DNA of 64,000 bases from Cranoglanis bouderius (GCA_023630585.1 CM042552.1:16254269-16318268), one strand, 5' to 3'; counted from the stretch's first letter, positions 1-12,540 are shown. The notes: generated from the sequence alone by a model not told the origin. Numbers and translations are program-made.

Positions 1-467
1 ATGAAATAATGAGGAAACAGGCCACACCTGGACTTGAAACTGTTTATCAGTCATGGAGGGACTATTCAGCCCCTTGAATTAAAGCTGACAGTGTACACTT
101 CCATCACATCTTGTTGCTTCATTTCAAATTCATTTATGAAAATTATCACTTTCCAAATACTTATGGACCTGACTGTATAAGATGCTAGATTCACCCAGTA
201 TAATTTGGAGAGTTTTGTAAATGTAATTTATATACTTGCCTCATATGCCTATATCCTAAAGTATATTATGTAAATAAACATTCTAAGTAGAAATAAATAA
301 ATTAGGGGATGTTTCTTGTACTTTGGAGCAACTGGAAAATACAGCTACATGTACAAATAACCCTCACTTTGCGTATTGTTGTGATGTTATGAGAAAAAAA
401 AAAAACTGAAGAGAAAACAGTGCAATTCTGAATATTCCCGTAAATAGAGCTTATCATTTTGTCACAG
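1..467 (+). other. End of intron before exon 58; nothing recognised
   Basis: AT-rich intronic sequence. No ORF, repeat family or regulatory signal is recognised. It ends in a usable acceptor (ttgtcacag) immediately before the first exon. Confidence 0.6.
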
Positions 468-585
468 GAATTCAGGAGGGAGCTGAGTGCAAAAGAGCCT
501 TCAATAAATAGAGCACTTGATGATGTGAAGAGTTTTCTGTTTGAGATGCCTGGTGAAGAAAGCAAACAGCAACCTGTTGAAAGAG
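468..585 (+). CDS. dmd: dmd exon 58 equivalent (spectrin repeat)
   Basis: Open in phase 0, beginning EFRRELSAKEPSINRALDD. The RELSAKEP core is a recognisable dystrophin rod motif. Acceptor ttgtcacag; donor GAG|gtatgc. It ends in phase 1, as the next exon requires. At 118 nt it is one codon shorter than the 121 nt of human exon 58, and the end of the exon is the most divergent part. It contributes to a triple-helical spectrin-like repeat near the C-terminal end of the rod. The acceptor could be shifted by a few bases, but the frame and the motif fix the exon body. Confidence 0.88.
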
Positions 586-1090
586 GTATGCCTTTTTTTG
601 TCATAAACAGGAAACAAACCCCAGTTTACTACTAGGGAGACATTTAATCTTACTGTAATACAATATGCAAGTGTGCAGTATGTGATTTATGAACAAATAT
701 GGAATTTTTGGAAATTATGGAATGTGTGTGTTTTTATTTAGTTATATGTAATTATATGGTGGGAGTAGAAATTGTTTCTTTTGTTTCTAAACTTTTTAAG
801 GGCTTAGGTGGTTAGTGGCTTTGGGGGTTGTCTATGACAAGGTGTGTGGCTAACCAAAAGAGAGAGAGAGTGGCTTTCATTTACCTATACACAGTGTTAC
901 AGATGTGGCCTTTAAAAATGCACGTTTCTTCACGCGGTTTCATGTGATTCGTCACGTGTGATCACGCAGTACCCTGCAGGCACACTTCTTAGAATTTAAA
1001 TTCATTTGTTGTGCTTCACAAAATAACCACCAGGTGGTGCGTGGCTCAACATACTGTAGCTGAACACATACACAGAAAAAAAATGCGTAT
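586..1090. other. Intron 58, first part; mostly unassigned
   Basis: AT-rich intron. From about 893 there is a more CpG-bearing stretch (atgtggcctttaaaaatgca) that weakly resembles 55520-55620. It may be an extension of the repeat that starts at 1091. No gene is seen. Confidence 0.4.
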
Positions 1091-1640
1091 ATCGGTTCCA
1101 TGTGATTAAATTGAGTTACATTAACAGAATTTGTTTTCTTACATCAAACATCATTTGATCATATATTTTCAATGCCCTGAATAAAATGAAACTCTACCTG
1201 AGCTGAGGCTCGAACCCATATTGCTGGCGCTCTGCAACAGCCACATTATCACTGTGTTATTCTACCATACACTCTTTAGCCATGTTAATTTAAATACTAT
1301 AGTTATAGTACCTGTACTGTGTGAATCGATCAAAATCAAACCAAATATTCAAACATTTTATGTATTAATTTAAACATATGGCATCATTTATCAAATGTGT
1401 TGCTACAGAAAAAGCATATTCACATTGATTTACTCATCCTGGCTATCATGCATAGTTGTGTATTTGTGTTATTTTGTACAGATGCAGGTTGTAGTATATT
1501 GCATTTATGTTGTGCATGAATCTGATTAATCTCTTTGCGTTTGGGTGAGTTAATTAACCCGCTAGTACAGTGCTTTAGTTTGCTGGTTTTCACTCACTCA
1601 GCTCACACAGGTCAAGCAGGTCATTCCTGCTTACTGATAC
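1091..1640 (-). repeat. tRNA-like interspersed repeat, copy 1
   Basis: This segment is homologous to 57756-59040 once a later insertion there is removed. Both share, in the same order, the ATCGGTTCCATGT start, the ATATTTTCAATGCCCTGAAT block and the AGTTAATTAAC block near the end. Read on the - strand, 1188-1275 looks tRNA-derived: a GGTTCGAGCC B-box-like motif follows an A-box-like stretch. Related modules lie at 57470-57545 (+) and 62725-62790 (-). It may be a SINE or a larger element carrying a tRNA-like module. Confidence 0.6.
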
Positions 1641-1649
1641 AAAATTCAA

Positions 1650-2652
1650 ATTCATCTTTGTTTCACCCTGTTTGCCACTGACCTGTCCTGGTTCACGACC
1701 AGGACTCTCAACTGAAGTGGATGCCACAAGGAGTGTAGGCAGTGGTTGAAGCATTGTGGAGACCAGTGGAGGATTTCTTGCTCAAACCAGGAGATCAGTG
1801 GATTGTAAATGTGCATGAAAGCGAACCCCAGCACTATGGGAAAGTTTTTTGTGACCATGATGAGGAGGGAGATTTGTTCCTGATGGAAGGCGCTGACTCT
1901 TGAGAAGGATGGGTGTAGTACAATGGGTTATGGACTCCTCTCCAATGGATACCCCATAAAGAGCTTCTTCTGAGTGGCCTATCTGTACAGCTATTGCAAA
2001 TTTTTGGTGAGTGATGATCTGAGGAGCACTCACTGTGTTGGAGCAGGCGGGCTGGTCCGCTCGCTCTGAGGTGTTCTGAGAAGGCTTGGGCTTGGGGCAG
2101 ACTGGGCATAGTGCAACTGGGTGCTGAGGGCTTCTGAAATAGAAGCATAATTTGTGCTTATGACACCTTTGGCGTTTCATATCAGCTTGGCTTGCCCGAG
2201 GTGCATGGGTTCTGACACTGGGAAGTTATCTATGGTTTACACTTCTGGTTCTTTAACAGGTGGTCGAGGTGGATGGAGCAGTTGATGAGGGAGTTGAGGG
2301 ATGCTTGGTCATCATGGCATGCCAGTTCCATGAGAATATCTTGATTCAGGCCCGGTCAATAAGTTGCTTTCAGTGCTGGCTCATTCCAGCTGCTGCCTGG
2401 GCTAGTGTGCAGAACGTTAATGGGAACTCAGCGCTGTTCTGGTTACCTTGCTTGAGCATGAGGAGTTGCTTCCACTTCCTTTCCCTCAGGAGAATGGTTG
2501 AAAACTTTCCAAAAGAGCTCTAGGAAGCAATCAGTATGAAGGTGAACATCCATGTTTGTCGGCTGCTCTGAGTTCTGACAGTTGTTGTCATTGGCCATGC
2601 TTGTAGGCCGCTCTATGTTACTTGGGGTAGGAAGCAATGCCGTTTCCATCAT
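1650..2652 (-). pseudogene. Ty3/gypsy retrotransposon remnant, Gag C-terminal part
   Basis: On the - strand, 1782-2180 reads CFYFRSPQHPVALCPVC followed by PKPKPSQ. This is the C-x2-C-x4-H-x4-C Gag zinc knuckle of fish gypsy elements with the second cysteine replaced by Phe. The stretch IAVQIGHSEEALYG after it resembles the Gag/protease junction. A second open fragment at 2443-2652 (-) would lie upstream in the same element. Frames are broken and no LTR is recognised. Confidence 0.5.
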
Positions 2653-3110
2653 TGCAATTATGTGGGAACAGCAGAATGCATAAAATCATGTAGATACAGG
2701 TCAAAGGCGTCCATTGGTATTCACACCAAACATCAGAATGAGGGGGAAAAATGTGGTCTCATCTGCCAGGTCTCACCTTCATTGACTGGACAGCTGAAGA
2801 TTAGAAAAGCATTGCCTGATTTTTTTTCCTCCAACTGTCCAGTTTTGGTGAGTCTGTGTTCACTGTAGCCTCAGATTCCTGTTCTTGCCCTCAAGGTTCA
2901 ACGTGTTGTGTGTTCTGTGATACTTTTCTGCTCATGACAGCTGTAAAGAGTGGTTAATCCCCCTCCAAATCCCCTAGATCTTAATCCAGTTGAGTATCTG
3001 GGGGATGTGCTGAACAAAGTCCTCCTCACAACATACAGGACTTAAAGGATCTAAATGAGTTGTGAATGAGGTCATTGTGAAGATTAACATTTGTTGAATG
3101 GCTGATATAC
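2645..3110 (+). mobile_element. Tc1-like transposon fragments
   Basis: 2660-2740 matches 38880-38960 (aatgcataaaatcatg, agatacaggtcaa, gaatg(a)gggg): the 5' region of the Tc1 family with TIR CACTCACCATCCACT. It jumps to a later part at about 2780 (GGACAGCTGAAGATTAGAAA). At 2957-3020 a different Tc1-type C-terminal piece reads PNPLDLNPVEYLGDVLN, which contains the last acidic catalytic position. All are decayed relics. Confidence 0.5.
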
Positions 3111-3230
3111 GTGTGTATTATGAGGTCAATATCAAGTACATATCAGGTAACTACTACAATACAACTAACTACAATAAAAGTACATATACGGTATAATAAA
3201 TGTAACAAACATAAATGCTTTGATCATATA

Positions 3231-4363
3231 CAGGTGTATCACAAAAAATTTTAATATCGTGAAAAAGTTCATTTTTTTCTGTAATTTAATTCAAAAAGTG
3301 GAACTTTCATATATTCTAGATTCATTACACATGAAGTGAAATATTTTAAGCCTTTTTTGTTTTAATCTTGATGATTACGGCTTACAGCTCATGGAAATCA
3401 AAAATCCAGTATCTCAAAATATTTGAATAAAGAATTTATAATACAGAAATGTCGACCTTTTGAAAAGTATGTTAATTTATGCACTCAATACTTGGTCGGG
3501 TCTCCTTTTGCACGAATTACTGCATCAATGCAGCGTGGCATGGAGGCAGTCAGCCTGTGGCACTGCTGAGTTGGAAGCCCAGGTTTCTTTGATAGCAGCG
3601 GCCTTCAGCTTGTCTGTATTGTTGGGTCTGGTGTGTCTCATCTTCCTCTTGACAAAATTCAGGTCAGGCAAGTTGGCTGGCCATTCAAGCACATGGTCAG
3701 CAAACCAGTGGTCAAACCATGGTCAAACCATGGTCAGCAAACCAGTTACTAGTAGTTTTGGCACTGTGGGCAGGTGCCAAGTCCTGCTGGAAAAGGAAAT
3801 CAGCATCTCCATAAAGCTTGTCAGCAGATGGAAGCATGGAATGCTCTAAAATCTCCTGGTAGGTGGCTGCATTGACTTGAGAAAGCACAGTGGACCAACA
3901 CCAGCAGATGACATGGCACCCCAAATCATCACTGACTGTGGAAACTTCACACTGGACTTCAAGCAACTCGGATTCTGTGCCTCTCCTCTCTTCCTCCAGA
4001 CTCTGGGACGTTGATTTACAAATGAAATGCAAAATTTACTTTCATCTGAAAAAAGGACTTTGGACCACTGAGCAACGATGTTTTGAGTAAAAACGTGTTT
4101 TAATTAACTGATTAGAGTGCTTCTCAGGTTGACATTGCTGTATTATAAATTCTTTATTGTAATATTTTTGAGATACTGGATTTTTCCAGTATCTCATTTC
4201 CATGAGCTGTAAGCCACAATCATCAAGATTAAAACAAAAAAAGGCTTGAAATATTTCACTTTATGTGTAATGAATCTAAAATATACGAAAGTTCCCTTTT
4301 TGAATAAAATAACGGAATAAAACAAACGTTTGCACAATATACTAATTTTTTGAGATGCATCTG
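3231..4363 (-). mobile_element. Tc1-like element, internally deleted
   Basis: Bounded by TA at 3229-3230 and 4364-4365. The TIRs start CAGGTGTATCACAAAAAATT / CAGATGCATCTCAAAAAATT and extend about 200 bp, ending near TTTGAGATACTGGATTTT. The transposase lies on the - strand. Only C-terminal fragments are open (3712-4032), with FQQDLAPAHSAKT around the second catalytic Asp. Its terminal sequence and protein are related to the intact copy at 39952-41455. About 370 bp are missing and a 12-bp unit around 3712-3735 is duplicated (TGGTCAAACCA). Confidence 0.85.
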
Positions 4364-4365
4364 TA

Positions 4366-5365
4366 ATTTGTAAGTAGCATGACCTATAGCTTAATTATGG
4401 TGTTACATTGGCACTATCCACCCTTTTCCCGAGAAACCAGTGAGTGCTGTTATGATGGATTCTAACTTCTGTTGTACTGTTATCCTGTACCGGTCTCTAT
4501 TGAACCCATATTAAAACTGGCTAAAGAGAGTGACTGAATTATTTAAACAGAAACTTTTTGAGTGTTAGTAAGAATAAAAATTAGCTCTTGGTCAAGCTGT
4601 GCTGTAATTGGCTGCCACAACAACAGCAATAAACTTTAGAAATTCCTTGAAAATAATTGTTTTGAGCACCAGCAAACCCAAAAAGAATGTCCATGTTCGG
4701 TGCCGTATGCCTTGCATTCTATGCCAAATATTGAAGAGAGGAAACGAGCATGGTTTGCAGCGTTGAAGTTAAAACACCCCCACAAAGTAGGTATATGTGT
4801 GCTCTCCAATTACCCTGAGCTGTATCTAGGATATGAACGTCCACCTGTTACCAAGCGATGTGTTTAGCCTGGTTAACTTTCTGACTGGGCTCTACCTCTG
4901 GTTTAAAAAAAATAATGTCGTTGTTTTTCCTGTACAAAACCTGATCTGTTTTATTGCTGTGCAGGTAATTGGTAAGGTAAAAGGTAAATGCTTCTGTGCT
5001 TTTGTAATTTCGGAGTTCTTCACCATCAATGCCTTCAGAGAAAATGAAGTAGTTAATTATATCAGTGTAGCTAACATTGGGCCATAGCTTCATATCATCT
5101 ACCTAGTCATTAAACTTTAACAGGTGAGGCACATTATGGAGCCATATGCTTTTTTTTAGCCATTTTCACAATGTTAACGTCACATAACCAGCTAGGAACA
5201 TACGCTAATTTGACTATAAACACCGGAGACCAGAAATGTAAAACAGGCTTCCGGTGTGAGCCAGGCAAGACTTCCACGTTCAGGAACAAGGTGGATAGAA
5301 CTATGCACACCTGCATGGTTACGTACAATGCTTAAAAAAGTTTTTTCTCCCTATGTATTCTCCAG
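4366..5365. other. Intron 58, last part; nothing recognised
   Basis: No repeat family or gene is recognised. The open stretches at 4833-5087 (+) and 4848-5093 (-) overlap, lack known motifs and have no splice logic. The acceptor before exon 59 is attctccag. Confidence 0.5.
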
Positions 5366-5634
5366 TTGTCAGCTCAGAGGAAAGAATTCAAAATGTAGAA
5401 CGCATTTTGCGTAAGGAAGCAGAGGATGTAAGCAAACTTTGGAGGAACCTAAGTACAGCTGCGGCAGACTGGCACCAACAGCTGGAGCTAGCTTTGAAGG
5501 GACTGATGGAACTTCAAGATACAGCAGATCAGTTAGAAATCAAGCTTCAACAAGCTGAAATTGAAAACAATTCTTGGGACCCTGTTGAAGACTTGCTTGT
5601 TGACAGTTTAAGTGACCAAATCAGCATGGTTAAG
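5366..5634 (+). CDS. dmd: dmd exon 59 equivalent (spectrin repeats)
   Basis: Encodes VSSEERIQNVERILRKEAED and continues to DPVEDLLVDSLSDQISMVK. The exon is 269 nt, the size of human DMD exon 59. The family signatures are EER-QNV-R-LRK-AE near the start, ADW in the middle and PVxDLLxDSLxD at the end. The first two bases complete the codon begun in exon 58; the donor is AAG|gttagt. It spans the end of one spectrin-like repeat and the start of the last. The helices have the expected heptad-like run of Leu and charged residues. Confidence 0.95.
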
Positions 5635-5825
5635 GTTAGTGTTTTGCATCACACTATACTGATATACAACATTTAACGATGAAAGGGTGAGATAATTAAA
5701 TGAAATTACTGGGGTCAAACTGGTAGTAGTGCACATTGTAACTGATTGTAGCTGTTTCAGAGGACAGTTTTAATGATGGTTAGAGGAGCTTGCAAATAGC
5801 CCATACAATTATTTTACTGCATATA

Positions 5826-7379
5826 CAGTGGGTATAGAAAAGAATCACCCCCTTTAAAATAATCACATTTTCTTGCTTTTCAGCCTGAAAAGAAGACAGA
5901 CATGTTTTTTGTTTTATCCAGCTATATTTACTCAGTGCAACTTATAACATCCAAGTGAAAGATATAACACCAACATGTCAGAAAAAAATAAAAACACAGA
6001 ATCACTGAGTTGGAAAAGGGATCACCCCGCTCCTAAAAATGACTTGTAAACTCAATAAGGTGTAGCTAATCACCTTCTCAATGGCACACAAAGACATTTG
6101 ACTTTCAACCAAGATCAGCCATGGTCATTTTGATTAGCTCAGCATGAAAAGAGCTTTCCTGGAGCATTTTGTAGTGCAACTTAAGCAAACAATCAACTAT
6201 GGGTGGCACGGCACTGTCAAAAGATCTCTGGGATAAAGTTGTGGACAGGCACAAGTCAGGAGATGGATACAAAAAAAATGACAAAGGCTTTATCAATGCC
6301 TAGAAGCACAGTGAAGTCTATTATTATGAAGAAGTCCTGAATCAGGACATGACTCCTGAAATGAAAGAGCCAGGAGGAAACTGGTCAGAGAGGCTACCAA
6401 GAGGCCTACAGCAACTCTGAAGCAGTTGCAGGAATTTATGACAAAGAGTGGTCATTGTGTGCATGGGACAACAATATCACAAATTCTCCACAAATGTGGC
6501 TTGTATGGGAGGGTTGCAAGAAAAAAGCCACTCCTCAAGAAAGGCCACGTGAACGCACCTTGAAGATTCTGAGGCCACATGGAAAAAGGTGTTATGGTCA
6601 GATGAATTATTTGGCCTCAACACCAAATGATATGTCTGGCGGAAATCCAATACAGCTCACCATCCAAATAACACCATTCCTACAGTAAAGCATGGAGGTG
6701 GTAATATCCTGTATTGGGGGTGTTTCTCTGCAGCAGGGATTGGAGCACTTGTCAGGATAGAAGGAAAAATGGATAGGGCAAAATACCGTCAAATTCTTGA
6801 GGAAAATCTGCTGCCCTCTGCCAGAAAGTTGTCAATGGGAAGAAGGTTTACCTTCCAACATGACAATGACCCAAAGCACACAGCAAAACTGACCACACAG
6901 TGGTTGAAGGAGAAAAAGTTGGATGTCCTTGCATGGCCTAGTCAGAGCCCAGACTTAAACCCCATTGAAAATCTGTGGAATGACTTGAAGACTGCAGTCC
7001 ACAAACGATCACCATCAAATTTAACTGAACTTGAGCAGTTCTGCAAAGAAGAGTGGGCAAATATTGCAAAGTCTAGATGTGCAAAGTTAGTAGAGACATA
7101 TCCCAACAGACTAAAGGCTGTAATTAAAAAAATAAGGCAAATTAAAGCAAGGGGGTGATCCCTTTTCCAACTTAGTGATTCTGTTTTTTGTTTGTTTTTT
7201 TGTTGTTGTTTTTTTTTCCCCCCCTGACATGTTGGTGTTATATCTTTCACTTGGATGTTATAAGTTGCACTGAGTAAATACAGCTGGATAAAACAAAAAC
7301 TGTGTCCATCTTCATTTCAGGCTGAAAAGCAACAAAATGTGATCATTTTAAAGGGGGTGATTCTTTTCTATACCCACTG
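5826..7379 (+). mobile_element. Tc1-like transposon, family A, copy 1
   Basis: Flanked by TA (5824-5825, 7380-7381), 1554 bp. TIRs are CAGTGGGTATAGAAAAGAAT and its complement. A Tc1 transposase runs on the + strand from an ATG at 6199 (MGGTALSKDLWDKVVD) to a stop at 7156-7158. It is frameshifted in the N-terminal half. The last 129 codons are open (6769-7158) and keep QHDNDPKHTAK and NPIENLW, the second and third catalytic positions. Near 6601 the SDE motif of the first catalytic Asp is followed by a 12-bp deletion relative to the copy at 11070. Non-functional as read. Confidence 0.9.
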
Positions 7380-7381
7380 TA

Positions 7382-8372
7382 CATCAGTCTTATTAATATC
7401 AAAAGGAGGCAGTAACTAAACTTTTTGAAATTGCAATATTGAGATGTATCAGAGGCTATGTGACTATTCTATAGTTTTAAGTTAATGATCTTTCAAGCTT
7501 TGGTTTTCAGTAATTGAATAATACATTCAATGGCCTGTTTATTATTTAACATATTATTTATTATTATCATTGATATCTACACTGATTTCTTATTTTATCA
7601 GGTAAACTTACTGTATAGGTCATTTTGAAGGTTAGAAATACTGACTGTAGACCATCTGTTGTTATGCATATTTTGTCATCCCTCCTCAACCTCATCCATC
7701 AGCAGAAAGGGTTGGTGAACCATTCTTAGCACAGCAGTGATAACCTAGTAATATGTATGGTGCTAGTATGGATTAGTGTTGCTGGGATCTGGTCAGCAGA
7801 TAATTCCTTTCCATTTATGGATGAGGCCAGCATATGACCACAGTACAAAATGCAAACAAACTGTACAAAATGAGATGTAGCAGGTGTACCTGATAAAATA
7901 GTTACTCAGTACAGCTACATGGTAGGTGTACCTAATAAAGAAATAACTGAGTGTCAGATATGCTTTGCTAAATATGAAGGTACTGTGGCAAAAACTGAAA
8001 TCATGGGTATCTGTGAGATTTCCTTCAAGTATGTTACACTGCCCCCTGATGTAAAGTAAGCAGCAGTTTAAAAATATGCAGCTGGCAGCTTCACATGATA
8101 TGGAGCCCAACAGCTGAAATGGGGCCCATATTGGTTAAGCATTGATGTTTTGCAGAAATAATTCTGAAAAAGAAAAAAAAACGACTGCATGAAATTAAAA
8201 TGTTATATAAGGTTTCTCTGCTAAGGACAATAGTCATTCTTGTTTATTGTAAGTCTGCTTTTGAAAATACACACCATTTATAGAGGGACATTGTCAAAGT
8301 CGGTAAACTGCTGTAAGATGTTAATCTAATAGTGCTTTGTCTATTTTCCTCCACCTTTCTATGATTAACCAG
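7382..8372. other. Intron 59, last part
   Basis: Mostly unassigned AT-rich sequence. A short piece at 7921-7955 (ggtgtacctaataaagaaat) looks like the 3' end of a Tc1-type element. The acceptor before exon 60 is gattaaccag. Confidence 0.45.
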
Positions 8373-8519
8373 GGTTTCCAGGAGACGATAGCTCCCATCC
8401 AGGATGATGTAAATCAAGTCAACAAATTAATCTCTCAGTTTAGAATGCCTGGTATTCAACTGTCTCCAGACAACCTGAAAAGAAATGATGAACTCAATAG
8501 GCGATGGAGACTTCTGCAG
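8373..8519 (+). CDS. dmd: dmd exon 60 equivalent (last spectrin repeat)
   Basis: 147 nt, phase 0 to phase 0, as in human exon 60. It reads GFQETIAPIQDDVNQVNKLI, then GIQLSPDNL, and ends NRRWRLLQ. GIQLSP-NL and LN-RW-LLQ are the dystrophin landmarks of the last rod repeat. EIAP/ETIAP near the start is shared by dystrophin and utrophin. The donor is CAG|gtatag. The first half is more divergent from mammalian dystrophin than the C-terminal exons, as expected for rod sequence. Confidence 0.94.
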
Positions 8520-10414
8520 GTATAGATATTTTGAAAAAAAAGGAGCCATCTAAGTTTGCTAAAAGAGGTTAATTTTTTAGATGTGGATACAACCATTTTT
8601 ATTTACAAGTTAAAACAAAAACAAGGCTATGCAAGGTAGAATAGGCAAGGCAAGACCTGGACATTGCTAGAATATCAGAATGGTACAATGTTGCAAACAC
8701 AAGAACACATAGGCTGGGACGTGGGGAGGCATTTTACATTGGGGTTGCTTGAATTTTAAATAATATACATGGAGTGTGCACACATGACATCACACCCGAA
8801 TGATAGTCAGATCATTTTTCTTTTAACAAAGAATGTGTGTTGATCACAATGATAAATACCACAGCATGGTTAAATTTCCTAATCTGAAGTTAATTGTCTA
8901 TAACAGCATGGCTCTGACAATAGTTACAACTGTAACATAAATGATAGTTGTATATTAATGCAGTCATTCTAATAAGTTATCATTCCTATAGTAACAGACC
9001 ATTTACATAACCTAAGCGTAATAATAAATGCATTAAAAATATGTTGTTGTTTAACAAAGAAAAGTGTATAAGCACTAATGATGTGTTCTATAAGGAGACA
9101 TGTATTCACATTTATGGAAGGAGTCTTGAGTGTATAAGTCAGTTGTTCCTGACACAGAGGTTAGATCCTGTTAATAATAACATTATAGTAGCTATATAAA
9201 ATTATTCCCACACCAGGATCTCCTTTTCCTCTCTTTTCTCATGTTATTGAGAAGCAAGAAAGCACAAACTCCTCTGTCCTATCATAAGCCAATTTTCCAT
9301 CCACTTTTTGTGCTTTTTTATTATCGACAAAGTGAAAGTGTGTAAAAAAAAAAAAAAAAATTAAATAAATAAAGAAGAATTTGCTGTCTCCCGCATATTT
9401 CTGTCCAATTGGCCTTTTACTGATACAATGGTATCATGATGTCATCCTTAAAAAAAAAATTGTTGCATAAGTTTTGGTGTATCGCCAAAGAAATCTGCCC
9501 TTGAGCCGTTTCCATACATAATTTTGCGTATATCACAAATTGTTTAATTTTGCGTCCCACATGTCTTCAAATCTTTGTAAAATGGAGAAAGTATTGATAC
9601 AATTAAATGTAATTGGCCAGCTTACTGCCATTTTAATTTCACAAATAATTGCAATTATTCAAAATATCAGAAGATGATGTCAGAATGGAGCAGTTGCTCA
9701 TCTGATAGGGCTCCAAGTAACTGCCCTTATGGGACGAAGCCCATGGGTCTGGGAGTTTGTAGTGGAGAGACACTTCACAGAAAGTCTCTGACTGCAACAT
9801 ATTAGAATGTCACATGCCCACGTTTGAAATGCTATGCCAATTAATTGGTCCTGATGTTGCGCCCATCGTAGGTTGCCACCGACCGTCCATCGATATGCAT
9901 GTGTGACAAGAAAAAGAAACCTTGACTCCTTAACACAAAACACATTCCACTTCTATAACTATATACAGTACTATAAAGTCAAGTAGTGTTAATTGTGTTA
10001 AAAGGAACTTGAGTAAAAGCATCATTAGAGTTTTAACTTTAAGCTTTTTGTATCACACTGAAATTGTAGTAAACCCTTGGTGATCTGTAGACTATCCATG
10101 CAAGGCCATCTTCAGCAACAATGAGTGATTTTCAGGTGAGTGAGTTTCCAAGCAGAAGTGGGTCAATAAGGTTGAATCAGGTAGGTCCAAAGGGCAAAAG
10201 CAGTCAGGATCACTAGTATCTCAGGAATAACGTGTAGCTTGACAGAGAGAGGGAGAGAGAGAGAGAGAGAGAGTGATGGTTTAAGATGATGTACACTGTA
10301 CACAGAGTACAAGCAGGGACTTTGTTGTTTTAAGTTATAGTTTACTTTTTATTTCCATGTATGAGGGCAGTGGGTTAGTGGTCCTATAGCACAATACTAT
10401 ACTGTAGACACATA
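8520..10414. other. Intron 60, first part; no gene
   Basis: AT-rich intron with a GA microsatellite at about 10241-10272 and poly-A near 9342-9360. A GC-richer stretch at 9690-9945 carries an open frame on the - strand with no motif I recognise. No transposon end is identified. Confidence 0.5.
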
Positions 10415-12538
10415 CAGTCAGGTCCATAAATATTTGTACATTGATGAAGATATTTATTTTAGCTGTCCACCACAGCATTAGATTTGAAATTAAATAAGGA
10501 ATATGATCTCAGATTGCAGACTTTCAGCTTTAATTTGATATGTACATCTAAACTGGGTGACTGGTGAAGGAATTACAACATTTTTTATATGTAAGCAGTT
10601 GGACAATTGGCTGCTTATGCCATGCCATTCCCTCATTATTTCATTTACAACTATGCAGATAAAAAGCCTCAGAAGAGAAAGACCATTAGATTAACATTAG
10701 CAAAAACATTTTTAAAACACCTGTACAGTCCTGGAACAACATCCTATGGACAGATGAGTCAAGGATCAACTGGTACCAGAATGAATGTAAGAGGAGAGTA
10801 TGGAAAAGGGAAGGAACTGATTCTAGCAGCATACCACCTCTTATGCTGTGGGCTGACAAAAGCAGCAGCATAAATTCTGAAGTGTACAGGGCTTTATTAT
10901 CTGCTCAGATTCAGCCAAATGCTTCAAAATTGGTCTTGGACAACACTAGCTGTATTAAGGCCTGACAGAACATCACCAGGGAAGAAACCCAGTGTCTGGT
11001 GATGTCTCTAGGTTCCAGACTTCAGGCAGTTATTGACTGCAAAGGATTTACAGCCAAGTATTAAAAATACAGTGGGTACAGAAAAGAATTACCCCCCTTT
11101 AAAATAACCACATTTTCTTGCTTTTCAGCCTGAAATGAAGACGGACACAGTTTTTGCTTTATCCAGCTGTATTTACTCAGTGCAACTTATAAAATCCAAG
11201 TGAAAGATATAACACCAACATGTCAGAAAAAAAAAATAAAAAAAGAGTTGGAAAAAGGATCACCCCCTCCCACAACACAGACCCTCACTGGATCAGGACG
11301 TCGCTCCAAACTGGATGAAAGAGCCAGGAGGAAACTGGTCAGAGAGGCTACCAAGAGGCCTACAGCAACTCTGAAGCAGTTGCAGGAATTTATGACAAAG
11401 AGTGGTCATTGTGTGCATGGGACAACAATATCACAAATTCTCCACAAATGTGGCTTGTATGGGAGGGTTGCAAGAAAAAAGCCACTCCTCAAGAAACGCC
11501 ACATGAACGCACCTTGTAGATTCTGAGGCCACATGGAAAAAGGTGTTATGGTCAGATGAGACTAAAATTGAATTATTTGGCCTCAACACCAAATGATATG
11601 TCTGGCGGAAATCCAATACAGCTCACCATCCAAATAACACCATTCCTACAGTAAAGCATGGAGGTGGTAATATCCTGTTATGGGGGGTGTTTCTCTGCAG
11701 CAGGGACTGGAGCACTTGTCAGGATAGAAGGAAAATGGATGGGGCAAAATAGTGTCAAATTCTTGAGGAAAATCTGCTGCCCTCTGCCAGAAAGTTGTCA
11801 GTGGGAAGAAGGTTTACCTTCCAACATGACAGTGACCCAAAGCACACAGCAAAACTGACCACACAATGGTTGAAGGAGAAAAAGGTGAATGTCCTTGCAT
11901 GGCCTAGTCAGAGCCCAGACTTAAACTTCATTGAAAATCTGTGGAATGACGAAGACTGTAGTCCACAAACGGTCACCATCATATTTAACTGACCTTGAGC
12001 AGTTCTGCAAAGAAGAGTGGGCAAATATTGCAAGTCTAGATGTGCAAAGTTAGTAGAGACATATCCCAACAGACTAAAGGCTGTAATTAAAAAAATAAGG
12101 CAAATTAAAGCAAGGGGTTGTTCCTTTTTCCAACTCAGTGATTCTGGTTTTTAATTTTATTTTATTTTTCTGACATATTGGTGTTATCTTTCACTTGGAT
12201 GTTATAAGTTGCACTGAGTAAATACAGCTGGATAAAACAAAAACTGTGTCTGTCTTTATTTCAGGCTGAAAAGCAACAAAATGTGATTATTTTAAAGGGG
12301 GTGATTCTTTTTTATACCCACTGTAACCAATTAATTTTGGTCCCTTAAAAAGGGAAGACCACATATAAAAATTGCTGTATCTCCTACACCTTTCACCCAA
12401 TTTGGATATAAATACCCTCAGATTAAGCTGAAATTAAGCTGAAAATTTGCACTTTGACCTTCACCTCCAATATACTGTGATATACAGCTATTAAAAACAA
12501 TAACCTTGTCAATGTCCAAACATGTATAGACCTGACTG
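10415..12538. mobile_element. Tc1-like transposon, family C, with a nested element
   Basis: TIRs are CAGTCAGGTCCATAAATATT at the left and a complementary end closing ATAGACCTGACTG at the right. TA lies on both sides (10413-10414, 12539-12540). Left-arm remnants include a Tc1-like SWTDESR-type stretch, as TGGACAGATGAGTCAAGGAT at 10747-10766. A family-A Tc1 element sits inside it at 11070-12323. The rest of the transposase is lost. Confidence 0.75.
11070..12323 (+). mobile_element. Tc1-like transposon, family A, copy 2 (nested)
   Basis: TIRs CAGTGGGTACAGAAAAGAAT and complement, TA on both sides (11068-11069, 12324-12325), 1254 bp. About 300 bp of the 5' part is missing compared with copy 1. 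Transposase fragments run on the + strand: 11200-11526 gives the helix-turn-helix and RVARKKPLLKK linker; 11795-11992 gives QHDSDPKHTAK and a degraded catalytic Glu region (LNFIENLWND). It keeps SDETKIELFG at about 11554-11583, which copies 1 and 3 have lost in part. Confidence 0.88.
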
Positions 12539-12540
12539 TA

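Noticed and set aside
1652..2180. Overlapping - strand ORFs as a host gene
   Set aside because: The zinc-knuckle pattern and composition point to a decayed gypsy Gag; no splice-supported host exon is seen.
4833..5093. Overlapping ORFs on both strands just before exon 59
   Set aside because: No motif, no splice signals, AT-rich composition; chance open frames.
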